Below are positions 7,866 to 15,154 of a stretch of 64,000 bases of DNA, one piece after another. The stretch comes from Billgrantia ethanolica (GTDB lineage Bacteria; Pseudomonadota; Gammaproteobacteria; Pseudomonadales; Halomonadaceae): positions 1,488,001-1,552,000 of the forward strand of contig NZ_JABFTX010000001.1 of NCBI RefSeq assembly GCF_021404305.1. Reading direction: 5' to 3'. The position numbers and the translations under genes are program-made. The notes under the pieces were generated by a model that saw nothing but the letters and a program-made list of their open reading frames with translations, ran no database searches and was not told where the DNA came from. Position 1 is the first letter of the stretch. The number at the start of each line of letters is the position of its first letter.

Positions 7866-8481
7866 ACAGCGACACCCCCTGCTGCCGCCCAACGCATCGC
7901 CCCTTGAGCGCGCCGCCGCCGAAGCCCTCGCCGAGATCCAGCGGGTACCGGTGCCACTGCGCCAACTGTGGAACCCTTGGGACTGCCCGGCCCACCTGCT
8001 GCCCTACCTCGCCTGGGCATTCTCAGTCGACCGATGGGATCCGAGCTGGTCAGAGGCCGCCAAGCGCTCCGTTATCGCAAGCTCCAAATATGTGCACAGC
8101 AAGAAAGGCACCATCTCTGCGCTGCGCCGAGTCGTCGAGCCGCTGGGCTACCTGCTTCGGGTAACGGAATGGTGGGAAACCGAGCCTGAAGGGCCGCGGG
8201 GAACCTTCGCGCTTCGTATCGGTGTTCTCGATAAGGGCATCACCGAAGAGATGTTCCTCGAGCTGGAACGCCTCATTGACGACGCAAAACCGCTCACGCG
8301 ACACATCACCGGCCTCGACATCACCCTGAGCACCTATCTGAACACCTATGTCGGTGTCGCCATCAACGACGGCGACGAGCTTGACGTGCTGCCCTGGGAG
8401 AGCCCCGACATCGACGTGGTTTGCCACACCCGCCAAACCCTGGTCACCACTTCCAACGACACGATGGATGTCTACCTATGA
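7858..8481 (+). CDS. Tail protein, P2 gpI family
   Basis: A 207-residue baseplate/tail-fibre junction protein. Signature segments are LLPPNASPLERAAAEALAEI, then LRQLWNPWDCPAHLLPYLAW and FSVDRWDPSWSEAAKRSVI. The ATG at 7858 lies inside the end of J; the upstream in-frame ATG at 7837 lacks family support. The gene ends ATGA onto the H start. Confidence 0.95.
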   Translation: MSEQRHPLLPPNASPLERAAAEALAEIQRVPVPLRQLWNPWDCPAHLLPYLAWAFSVDRWDPSWSEAAKRSVIASSKYVHSKKGTISALRRVVEPLGYLLRVTEWWETEPEGPRGTFALRIGVLDKGITEEMFLELERLIDDAKPLTRHITGLDITLSTYLNTYVGVAINDGDELDVLPWESPDIDVVCHTRQTLVTTSNDTMDVYL

Positions 8482-9755
8482 TCGACGAAAACTCCACATT
8501 CGGCGGCTTCCTGACGGCCATCGGCGAGGCAAAGCAGGCTAATGCCAATGCGCTCGAGATTCCCTGGAAGCTCACCCATATGCTGCTGGGCGATGCCAAC
8601 GGAACAGACCCGGTACCCGAGCATGATCAAACCCAACTGATCAACCAGCGGCACCGCGCCGCAATTAATCAGCTCTCCGTTGATCCGGCCAACCCGGCAA
8701 TCCTGATCGCCGAGATCGTGCTACCGCCAAATATCGGCGGCTGGTGGATCCGTGAACTCGCCCTCGAGGACGAAGACGGTGACTTTGTCGCGGTGGCCAA
8801 CTGTCCGCCTAGCTACAAGCCCCTACTCGCCCAGGGCAGCGGCCGTAACCAGGTGGTGCGCATGCACGTGGTTCTCAGCAACACGGCAAACGTGCAGCTG
8901 AAGATAGACCCGAGCGTCGTACTCGCCACCCGGCAGTATGCAGATAACGCCATCGCAACCCACGCCGGCAGTCGCAACCACCCCGCTGCCAGCACCGCAG
9001 CACAGGGCATGGTGCGCATGGCCACCAGCGAGGAAACTCGGCAAGGCACCCGCACCGACCGGGCCACCCACCCCGCCGGCATCAAATCCGCCATCGAAGA
9101 AGCTCTATCAAATGGGGGCTACCAGTTCGCCGCCTACGACGAGGAGCGCACCTATACCACCGGCGAGATCGTCCGCAGCGATGGCGTCTTCTACGAGTTC
9201 TACGATCGCGATCAAGACGGCACCGTCCAGGGCGTCGACCCAACAAACTCCGCTAACCGCCCGCACATCTGGATGCAGTGGGACGGCGTCAAGCCGGGCA
9301 CCACCGTCGAATGGCGCTCAGAGACCTTGCCTGAGGGCTACGTCGAAAACGACGGCAGTGAGATCAGCCGCACCGACTACCGGCGTATTTTCGCGGCATT
9401 CGGCACCACCTACGGTGCGGGTAATGGCTCAACCACGTTCGCAATGCCGGACGACCGGGGCGAGTTTAAAAGAGGGCTGGATCGTGGGCGTGGGGTGGAT
9501 CCGGGGCGTTCTATTAGCGCTCACCAAATGGATCAGTTCCAGGGGCACCGCTTTGGTACTGGTAGTGCAGGCAGCACAGGTAGCACGATGGTAAATGGTC
9601 TGGCTGAGGCCGGAAATGAAAATAGATCAGTTGTAAGGGTTACCGGCAGCGGAACTGCCTTAGGTATTCAATCAGACGGAACTAACGGAACACCTAGGGT
9701 CGGCAACCAGACCCGCTCACGCAACAACGCCGTCATTTACCTAACCAAGGCCTGA
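8478..9755 (+). CDS. Tail fibre protein, P2 gpH type with tail-collar domain
   Basis: A 425-residue receptor-binding fibre. The first ~150 residues match the phage tail-collar fibre N-terminal domain that attaches to the baseplate (TQLINQRHRAAINQL, PPNIGGWWIRELALEDEDG). A carbohydrate-module-like stretch follows (YDEERTYTTGEIVRSDGVFYEF, in part), then a collar domain (LPEGYVENDGSEISRTDY ... GAGNGSTTFAMPDDRGEF) near residues 290-340. The Gly/Ser/Thr-rich end probably reaches the receptor. It is shorter than P2 H (669), implying a different host receptor. No reverse transcriptase or variable repeats are nearby. Confidence 0.9.
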   Translation: MIDENSTFGGFLTAIGEAKQANANALEIPWKLTHMLLGDANGTDPVPEHDQTQLINQRHRAAINQLSVDPANPAILIAEIVLPPNIGGWWIRELALEDEDGDFVAVANCPPSYKPLLAQGSGRNQVVRMHVVLSNTANVQLKIDPSVVLATRQYADNAIATHAGSRNHPAASTAAQGMVRMATSEETRQGTRTDRATHPAGIKSAIEEALSNGGYQFAAYDEERTYTTGEIVRSDGVFYEFYDRDQDGTVQGVDPTNSANRPHIWMQWDGVKPGTTVEWRSETLPEGYVENDGSEISRTDYRRIFAAFGTTYGAGNGSTTFAMPDDRGEFKRGLDRGRGVDPGRSISAHQMDQFQGHRFGTGSAGSTGSTMVNGLAEAGNENRSVVRVTGSGTALGIQSDGTNGTPRVGNQTRSRNNAVIYLTKA

Positions 9756-9765
9756 GGAGACCGAC

Positions 9766-10407
9766 ATGCGCATCTGGGACATTCACCCCACCGACCGTAC
9801 CGCTATCGATCCTGCCGGCCGCGAAGCCCCGCGCGATCCCATGCGGCAGCAGCCGCGCATCCCCGCCGGGGCTACCAGCATCGCGCCACCCGAAACGGGC
9901 GAGCACCAGGCCGCGCGCTGGACCGGTGAAGCGTGGGTGGTCGTTCCCGACTGGCGTGGGCACGTTTACTGGCTTGCTGACGGCAGCCGCCACGAAATTA
10001 CCGAGCTGGGCAAAGAGCCACCGGCCGATGCTCTCGACGTAGAGCCGCCCGAGAAAGTCGACACCCTCGCCGCCCGCAAGCGAGTCGATATCGACGCCGC
10101 CTCAGTCGCCGCCCTCGACCAGGTCCGCAGCGACTACCCCGACTACGAGCAGCTCAGCTGGGAACGTCAGGAACGCGAGGCTCGCGACGGTGCCGGCCCG
10201 CTGATCCAGGCCATCGCCGATGCTCGCGGGCTGTCCCTCGAGGAGCTGATCGAGCGCATCATCGCCAAGGCCGACGCCTATCAGCAGGCCGCCGGCATCG
10301 TGATCGGCCGCCGCCAAGCCCTGCGCGACCAGATCGACGCCACCGAAGCCGACGAGGATCTCGACGACGACGCGAAGCGCGCCGCCATCGCCGCCATCAC
10401 CTGGTAG
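9766..10407 (+). CDS. Tail fibre assembly protein
   Basis: A 213-residue protein placed as gene G in P2, where it is the fibre assembly chaperone. The first half (PPETGEHQAARWTGEAWVVV) is like tail fibre assembly chaperones. The second half (YPDYEQLSWERQEREARD, then ADARGLSLEELIERIIAKADAY and GRRQALRDQI) is the helical module widely seen in phage tail assembly chaperones. A strong hairpin follows, which ends the V-to-G block. Confidence 0.8.
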   Translation: MRIWDIHPTDRTAIDPAGREAPRDPMRQQPRIPAGATSIAPPETGEHQAARWTGEAWVVVPDWRGHVYWLADGSRHEITELGKEPPADALDVEPPEKVDTLAARKRVDIDAASVAALDQVRSDYPDYEQLSWERQEREARDGAGPLIQAIADARGLSLEELIERIIAKADAYQQAAGIVIGRRQALRDQIDATEADEDLDDDAKRAAIAAITW

Positions 10408-10426
10408 CGCCACTGCCGACCACACC

Positions 10427-10446
10427 AGCCCGCCGCCCGGCGGGCT
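10427..10446 (+). terminator. Stem-loop after the tail fibre block
   Basis: Eight-base perfect stem AGCCCGCC/GGCGGGCT with loop GCCC, 19 bases after the fibre-assembly stop. There is no strong T-run downstream. It separates the late genes from the convergent cargo genes. A partial copy (CCGCCGCCCGGCGG) occurs at the other side of the cargo, near 11981. Confidence 0.6.
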
Positions 10447-10452
10447 TAACTA

Positions 10453-11049
10453 TCAAATCCCGTAAATCGCCTCGCCTCTCTTAACCGAGTCATAATAATT
10501 CTTATAGGCTTGCTGATAGTAAGCAAGGTCGCCCTTAATCTCTCTTACAAGTTGCGGCGCTGAAAAAATAGGGTAAGCAGAAGCCTTATTCATATTTCTT
10601 TGCTTTACATTTTTATGCATCCCGATTAGATCGCCGCTTTTATCAATTGATCTCTCCCACTTATTAAAGCCACAGCTTTCATAAAAAGCTTTAAGCCCTT
10701 TTTCAGAGATAGCCACCAGCAGCTGAAGCTCTTGTGCCAAGGAGTTAACTAAGAAAGATGCCCCGCCTTGATTTCTATATTTCGCTGGCGTGTATAACGC
10801 CCTCAGCCTGGACTCAGGGCCATCCAAGCCATAGTTCACAACAGCCAGCGATAAAGGATGCTCGCCAACTTCTTCGTCAAAAACGCCGAACAGGCTCGCT
10901 CGCCCCCCGAAGAATTTTGTTGTTTGGTAGCCTACGTAGTTAATAAAATCCTCATCCCTATAACGAGGCTTTTCGCCAAATACTCCCTTGAAAAGCAAAG
11001 CAAGGTATGCGTCTCTACAGCTATGACCTGTAATTTCAAAAAATTTCAT
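10453..11049 (-). CDS. GNAT-family acetyltransferase-like protein (cargo gene)
   Basis: A 198-residue protein with GNAT-like features: the strand-helix RLRALYTPAKYRNQGGASFLVNSL resembles the acetyl-CoA binding motif A (position about 95-120; pieces YTPAKYRNQGG and SFLVNSLAQEL), and KGLKAFYESCGF is the usual motif B ending. The substrate is unknown. Start ATG at 11049 overlaps the upstream stop as TAATG, so the two genes are probably coupled. AT-rich codon use differs clearly from the phage genes on both sides, pointing to later acquisition. GNAT cargo can modify tRNA, proteins or drugs; no choice can be made here. Confidence 0.65.
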   Translation of the reverse strand: MKFFEITGHSCRDAYLALLFKGVFGEKPRYRDEDFINYVGYQTTKFFGGRASLFGVFDEEVGEHPLSLAVVNYGLDGPESRLRALYTPAKYRNQGGASFLVNSLAQELQLLVAISEKGLKAFYESCGFNKWERSIDKSGDLIGMHKNVKQRNMNKASAYPIFSAPQLVREIKGDLAYYQQAYKNYYDSVKRGEAIYGI

Positions 11050-11852
11050 TACCCTTCTCCCCGCGCAGGATAAACACCATGGAGCAATTCCCCTATCTGC
11101 TGCCACTTACTTTCTACCACACCCAACCCATGATAACTTACGGGCAGACTCAAAAGCCTTGCCACTTCTTCAGCATTCTTTTTCCTAAGAGGGAGATTGT
11201 ACGCTATAGAACTTCTTATTACCGTCACGTAGTCCCCTATCTCTGCATAGAAATAATCTTTCAGCTCTGGCGCATCCCTCAAGCACTCAGCAACAAATTT
11301 CGCAAGCTTATATGGATTATCCGTACAGTTACTGGAAACAAGACTAAGAAAGGCTTTGCTTTCTGAACTCAAAGCATCAGGAAACATTAGCTCATTAAAA
11401 AAATGACGACGAAGAGTGTTTGGGCTAATTATTATAGGCTTAAACGCTGCCACTTCATCATCAGTTAAATCGTGAACAACACTCTTCCCCAGCTCACTTA
11501 TGCAAGAAGACAATAGTGTTGGAAAAATTTTTTCAGCCCGGCTATAAGCCTCGACTTTCCGCTGATGGATCTCCACTTCTTGCAATTGCCTTTCCTGTTG
11601 CTCAATCATTTTATCTTGTTTCTCGATCAATCTATTTTGCTGGTTAAGTGTAACCAAGAAAGCGAGGAGCGTGGCAGCGAGTATCGCTACGCCGGCTGTA
11701 CCAGATGCATAGTTGGCGAAGCTCGCCCAGTCTTTCGGATCATCCGATAGCGGCCACCCATAAAAATGGATTCCATAAGCGCCAAAAGCGACACCGCATA
11801 CCAACACCACCCCCAGAACGAGTGCCCAGTAGCCCTTCATTGCCTCACGCAT
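11049..11852 (-). CDS. Two-TM coiled-coil protein resembling phage abortive-infection proteins
   Basis: A 267-residue protein with two N-terminal membrane segments (about residues 5-27 and 45-68, the second in FANYASGTAGVAILAATLLAFLV), then a Gln/Glu-rich coiled coil (NRLIEKQDKMIEQQERQL, ~70-95) and a soluble helical domain. This layout, including the SGTxG element just before the second membrane helix, resembles putative phage abortive-infection (putAbiC-type) proteins, but that link is from memory of the family and needs a profile search. The ATG at 11852 has AGGAGAG upstream; a longer frame to 11972 lacks such a site. AT-rich, with the GNAT gene directly downstream. Confidence 0.6.
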   Translation of the reverse strand: MREAMKGYWALVLGVVLVCGVAFGAYGIHFYGWPLSDDPKDWASFANYASGTAGVAILAATLLAFLVTLNQQNRLIEKQDKMIEQQERQLQEVEIHQRKVEAYSRAEKIFPTLLSSCISELGKSVVHDLTDDEVAAFKPIIISPNTLRRHFFNELMFPDALSSESKAFLSLVSSNCTDNPYKLAKFVAECLRDAPELKDYFYAEIGDYVTVIRSSIAYNLPLRKKNAEEVARLLSLPVSYHGLGVVESKWQQIGELLHGVYPARGEG

Positions 11853-12008
11853 CGCTTTATTCTCTCCTGTAATCCTAACCCCACAATACCAAAGCGCAGG
11901 CCATTGCCCCGCCCTTCTTGCATAACACTCGGTTTCAGCTACCCACGCGGGCGCTCGGCCCGGTGATGGCAACCGCTACCGCCGCCCGGCGGGCTGTTTC
12001 GTTACGGG

Positions 12009-12692
12009 TCAGCCTGGTTTAGGAATTGCCAAAGTCAAAGGTGCCAGGTTCGGGTCACGCCGCCTAGCCTCATCGCATATATAGGCACAGTGATTCGCCC
12101 CATCAAGGCAAATAGCTTTAGCATAACGAAGCGGATACGCATCCTCAGATATTACAAAATCCATACTTCCTGATTTCTGGTCTTGAACCCTAAAATCTTC
12201 AGAGTTAACTATATAGCGCGCCGTCCTTATCAGCCCTTCTCTTCTAGCAAGGCACATTGCATATGCACTGGTTAGCTCCACACCAAGCGATGAGAGAATA
12301 TAACCATCCTGATGGATTGCCTTAGTTGGCTTAGGGTCAAATTCGTGCGTCTCGTTTGCAATTCTGAGAATAAATTGATAATCTCTCTCTGACAAAAACA
12401 AGTCAACAGACTGAAAATAGATCAATAACTGAGAAATTTCATTATAAAGCAACTGAAGAGCACTGGTTTCATTTTGGTAACTCCTCTCTTTTTCTCTCTC
12501 ACTTTCCTTGTAACGCACATACATAGGCAAGGCCAACGCAACAACTAAGGCGATGACCGAAGTTATGGCTTGAAACCAAGCTGGATTCCAATTTTGCGCG
12601 GACTGCCTTGCAACGAAGGCAACCATCACCCCCAAAAGTAGCGCCAGAGTAAAAGCCAGAATAACTACACGGCTATTTTTAAACCTATCCAT
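12009..12692 (-). CDS. Two-TM cargo protein of unknown function
   Basis: A 227-residue protein with membrane segments at about residues 9-28 and 40-60 (VVILAFTLALLLGVMVAFVA; ITSVIALVVALALPMYV), a charged linker (RYKESEREKERSYQNE), and a cytoplasmic helical domain with several Cys in its second half. I recognise no family. Its architecture parallels the neighbouring Abi-like protein: two N-terminal helices, a coiled linker and a soluble effector-size domain. AT-rich, transcribed against the late genes, so it may be expressed from its own promoter in the lysogen. A superinfection-exclusion role is a guess from position. Confidence 0.6.
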   Translation of the reverse strand: MDRFKNSRVVILAFTLALLLGVMVAFVARQSAQNWNPAWFQAITSVIALVVALALPMYVRYKESEREKERSYQNETSALQLLYNEISQLLIYFQSVDLFLSERDYQFILRIANETHEFDPKPTKAIHQDGYILSSLGVELTSAYAMCLARREGLIRTARYIVNSEDFRVQDQKSGSMDFVISEDAYPLRYAKAICLDGANHCAYICDEARRRDPNLAPLTLAIPKPG

Positions 12693-12758
12693 GTCCCCCC
12701 CCGGAACTCACATCTCTAGTCAAATCATAACGCCTCACAGCCGATGTGGCTCCAATCA

Positions 12759-12778
12759 TGTACCATTCCCCCGGTACA
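12759..12778 (+). promoter_or_regulatory. Putative Ogr/Delta-type late activator site upstream of FI
   Basis: Dyad TGTACC-N8-GGTACA, identical in arms and spacing to the one before V, followed after 26 bases by GCGCGCGGCA. It is centred 100 bases before the FI start, which is the P2 PF position. If activation follows the P2 geometry (site near -55), transcription would start near 12823. Confidence 0.72.
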
Positions 12779-12868
12779 CGCCCCCCTTATGGCCCCCTGC
12801 GCACGCGCGCGGCACGGTGACGGCATCACGCCCGTTCTGTCGCCACCCGCCACCGCGCAGGAGCCCCC

Positions 12869-14044
12869 ATGCCCGATCAATATCACCACGGCGTACGCGT
12901 CCACGAAATCAATGAGGGCACGCGCCCGATCCGCACCGTCGCCACGGCCGTCGTCGGCCTGGTGGCCACTGGGCCGGAGGCCGACGCCGACCTCTTCCCG
13001 CTGGATACCCCGGTGCTGCTCACCGATCTGTATGCCGCCATCGGTAAGGCCGGTACCGGTGGCACCCTGGCGCGCTCGCTGCGGGCCATCGTTGCCGAGG
13101 CTCGCACCCTGGTGGTCGCGGTCCGCGTCGAGGAAGGCGCCGATGCCGGCGAAACCACCGCGAACCTCATCGGCGGCGTCACCGAGTCGGGCCAGAAAAC
13201 CGGCATGCAGGCCCTGCTGGCCGCCGAGCAGCGCTTCGGTATCAAGCCGCGCATTCTCGGCGTACCGGAGCTGGACGATGAGAGCGTGGCCGCCGAGCTG
13301 ATCAGCATCGCCAAGAAGCTGCGTGCCTTTGCCTACGTCAGTGCCCATGGCTGCGAGACGAAGGAAGAGGCCGTGATGTACCGCGAGGCCTTCGGCGCTC
13401 GCGAGGCCATGGTGATCTGGCCCGACTTCCAGGCCTTCGACGTCGACGCTGAGGAAACCCGCCCGCTCTCCGCCGTGGCCAAGGCCCTCGGCCACCGCGC
13501 CCGGCTGGACCAGGAATTCGGCTGGCACAAGACGCTCTCCAACATCCCGGTCAACAGCGTGACCGGCATCAGCAAGGATGTGTTCTGGGATCTGCAGGAC
13601 CCCAACACCGACGCCGGCTACCTCAACGCTGCCGAAGTCACCACGCTTATCAACCGCAACGGCTTCCGCTTCTGGGGCTCGCGTACCACGTCAGACGATC
13701 CGCTGTTTGCCTTCGAGAACTACACCCGCACCGCCCAGGTCATCGCCGACACCCTCGCCGAGGCGCACCTCTGGGCCGTGGACAAGCCGATGCACCCCAG
13801 CCTGGTGCGCGACATCATCGAGGGCATCAACGCAAAATTCCGCGAATGGGTACGCCTGGGCTACCTGATGGGCGGCGAGGCGTGGTTCGACGAGTCCGCC
13901 AACAGCCCCGAATCCCTCAAGGACGGCAAGTTGTTCATCGACTACGACTACACCCCCGTGCCGCCGCTCGAGAACCTCAACCTGATGCAGCGCATCACCG
14001 ATCGCTACCTGGTCGATTTCGCCGACCGCGTCGCCGCCGCCTGA
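12869..14044 (+). CDS. Tail sheath protein, P2 gpFI family
   Basis: The contractile sheath subunit; 391 residues against 396 in P2. It starts [20 protein letters not shown] and has the classic [32 protein letters not shown] and [20 protein letters not shown] segments. A CAGGAG sequence precedes the ATG. It is the first gene of the FI-to-D block behind a late-activator site. Confidence 0.97.
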   Translation: MPDQYHHGVRVHEINEGTRPIRTVATAVVGLVATGPEADADLFPLDTPVLLTDLYAAIGKAGTGGTLARSLRAIVAEARTLVVAVRVEEGADAGETTANLIGGVTESGQKTGMQALLAAEQRFGIKPRILGVPELDDESVAAELISIAKKLRAFAYVSAHGCETKEEAVMYREAFGAREAMVIWPDFQAFDVDAEETRPLSAVAKALGHRARLDQEFGWHKTLSNIPVNSVTGISKDVFWDLQDPNTDAGYLNAAEVTTLINRNGFRFWGSRTTSDDPLFAFENYTRTAQVIADTLAEAHLWAVDKPMHPSLVRDIIEGINAKFREWVRLGYLMGGEAWFDESANSPESLKDGKLFIDYDYTPVPPLENLNLMQRITDRYLVDFADRVAAA

Positions 14045-14083
14045 GCCGGTTCGGCCTCGGTAACCAATTAGGAGAAGCTGAGC

Positions 14084-14593
14084 ATGGCACTTCCCAAGAT
14101 CCTCAAGGACTTCAACCTGTTCGGGGACGGCAACAATTGGCAGGGCATGATCCCCGAACTCACCCTGCCCGAGATGGCGCGGCGAATGGTCGAGTACGAA
14201 GGCGGCGGCATGGATGGCCCCATCGAAGTCGACCAGGGCGCCGAGCTGCAGGTATTCGAGTGGACCGCCGGCGGCATGATCGTCGAGATCTTCGATACCT
14301 GGGGTTCACCGATCCACGATGCCGCCCTGCTGCGCCTCACCGGCAGCTACGAGAGCGACGAGACCGGCGAAACCGTACCGGTCGAGATCGTCATGCGCGG
14401 CCGCCACAAGACCATCGCCCTGGGCGACGCCAGCAAGGGCGACAACAACCAGATCAGCGTCACCACCACGCTGAGCTACTTCAAGCTGACCGTCGACGGT
14501 GAAGTGATCATCGAGCGCGACGTGCCCGGCATGGTGTTCCGCGTGCGCGGTGAGGACCGCTACGCCCAGCGACGCCGGAACCTCGGCGTCTAA
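14084..14593 (+). CDS. Tail tube protein, P2 gpFII family
   Basis: The inner tube subunit; 169 residues (172 in P2). It begins ALPKILKDFNLFGDGNNWQG and contains VDQGAELQVFEWTAGGMIVE and RGRHKTIALGDASKGDNN, all typical. GGAGAAGC lies before the ATG. It is made in many copies with the sheath protein; a stem-loop directly downstream may reduce readthrough to the low-copy assembly genes. Confidence 0.97.
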   Translation: MALPKILKDFNLFGDGNNWQGMIPELTLPEMARRMVEYEGGGMDGPIEVDQGAELQVFEWTAGGMIVEIFDTWGSPIHDAALLRLTGSYESDETGETVPVEIVMRGRHKTIALGDASKGDNNQISVTTTLSYFKLTVDGEVIIERDVPGMVFRVRGEDRYAQRRRNLGV

Positions 14594-14607
14594 ACCACCC
14601 CACTCCC

Positions 14608-14625
14608 GGCCGCCACCCGGCGGCC
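14608..14625 (+). terminator. Stem-loop between FII and E
   Basis: Perfect seven-base stem GGCCGCC/GGCGGCC with loop ACCC. It lies between the abundant sheath/tube genes and the tail assembly genes. With no T-run it may be a partial terminator or an mRNA stability element. Confidence 0.45.
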
Positions 14626-14646
14626 TGATCCGCTCCAGGAGAGACC

Positions 14647-14976
14647 ATGGACGAGCAAGCCAAAGACACCGCCCCCGCCACCGCGCCGGGCATCCCTACC
14701 GAAACCGTCACCCTCGATACGCCGATCCAGCGCGGCAGCAAGACAGTGACAGAGATCACCGTGCGCAAACCGCTCAGCGGTGCCCTGCGCGGCGTGGCCC
14801 TGGTCGATCTGCTGAACATGGATACCCACATCCTGCATAAGGTGCTGCCGCGCATCACCGAGCCCGCCCTCACCGAGGCCGAGCTGCGCAAGATGGACCC
14901 GGCCGACCTGGTGCAGCTGGGCAGCAAGGTGAGCCGTTTTTTGCTGGGCAAGCGGGCGGAGGACAGCGACACGTAA
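14647..14976 (+). CDS. Tail assembly chaperone, P2 gpE family
   Basis: The unshifted 109-residue product (91 in P2). Recognisable parts are TVTLDTPIQRGSKTVTEITVRKP and GALRGVALVDLLNMD. Together with the frameshifted E+E' form it wraps the tape-measure protein during tail assembly. GGAGAGACC precedes the ATG. The slippery sequence lies near its end, 13 codons before the stop. Confidence 0.93.
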   Translation: MDEQAKDTAPATAPGIPTETVTLDTPIQRGSKTVTEITVRKPLSGALRGVALVDLLNMDTHILHKVLPRITEPALTEAELRKMDPADLVQLGSKVSRFLLGKRAEDSDT

Positions 14977-15146
14977 TCCTGCCCGCCTATGTCGATGACG
15001 CCATGGCGGATATCGCCATGGTGTTTCACTGGGGGCCGGCTGAGATGGCCCCCATGCCCCTCGAGGAGCTGATGGACTGGCGAGAGCGCGCCCGCCAGCG
15101 CGTGGAACAGACCAACCGACCGCAACGCTCTCCACAACGCCGATAG
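14647..15146 (+). CDS. Tail assembly chaperone fusion E+E' (programmed -1 frameshift)
   Basis: After the heptamer at 14937-14943, a -1 shift puts ribosomes in a frame open to a TAG at 15144-15146. The downstream part reads through MADIAMVFHWGPAEMAPM and PLEELMDWRERARQRV, which matches the P2 E' (GpE) domain, so the shift frame is clearly coding. This second region has no convincing start codon of its own with a ribosome site. The fused protein is about 166 residues and probably acts as the rarer chaperone form. Confidence 0.88.
14937..14943 (+). other. Slippery heptamer T_TTT_TTG for -1 frameshifting
   Basis: TTTTTTG is in the correct phase of gene E (codons CGT-TTT-TTG), the arrangement used in P2 for E/E'. 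GC-rich sequence follows and may form the stimulating structure, though I did not fold it. Confidence 0.88.
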
Positions 15147-15154
15147 GAGCCCGC

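Noticed and set aside
8478..9755. Possible diversity-generating target in the fibre gene
   Set aside because: No reverse transcriptase gene and no template repeat in the window.
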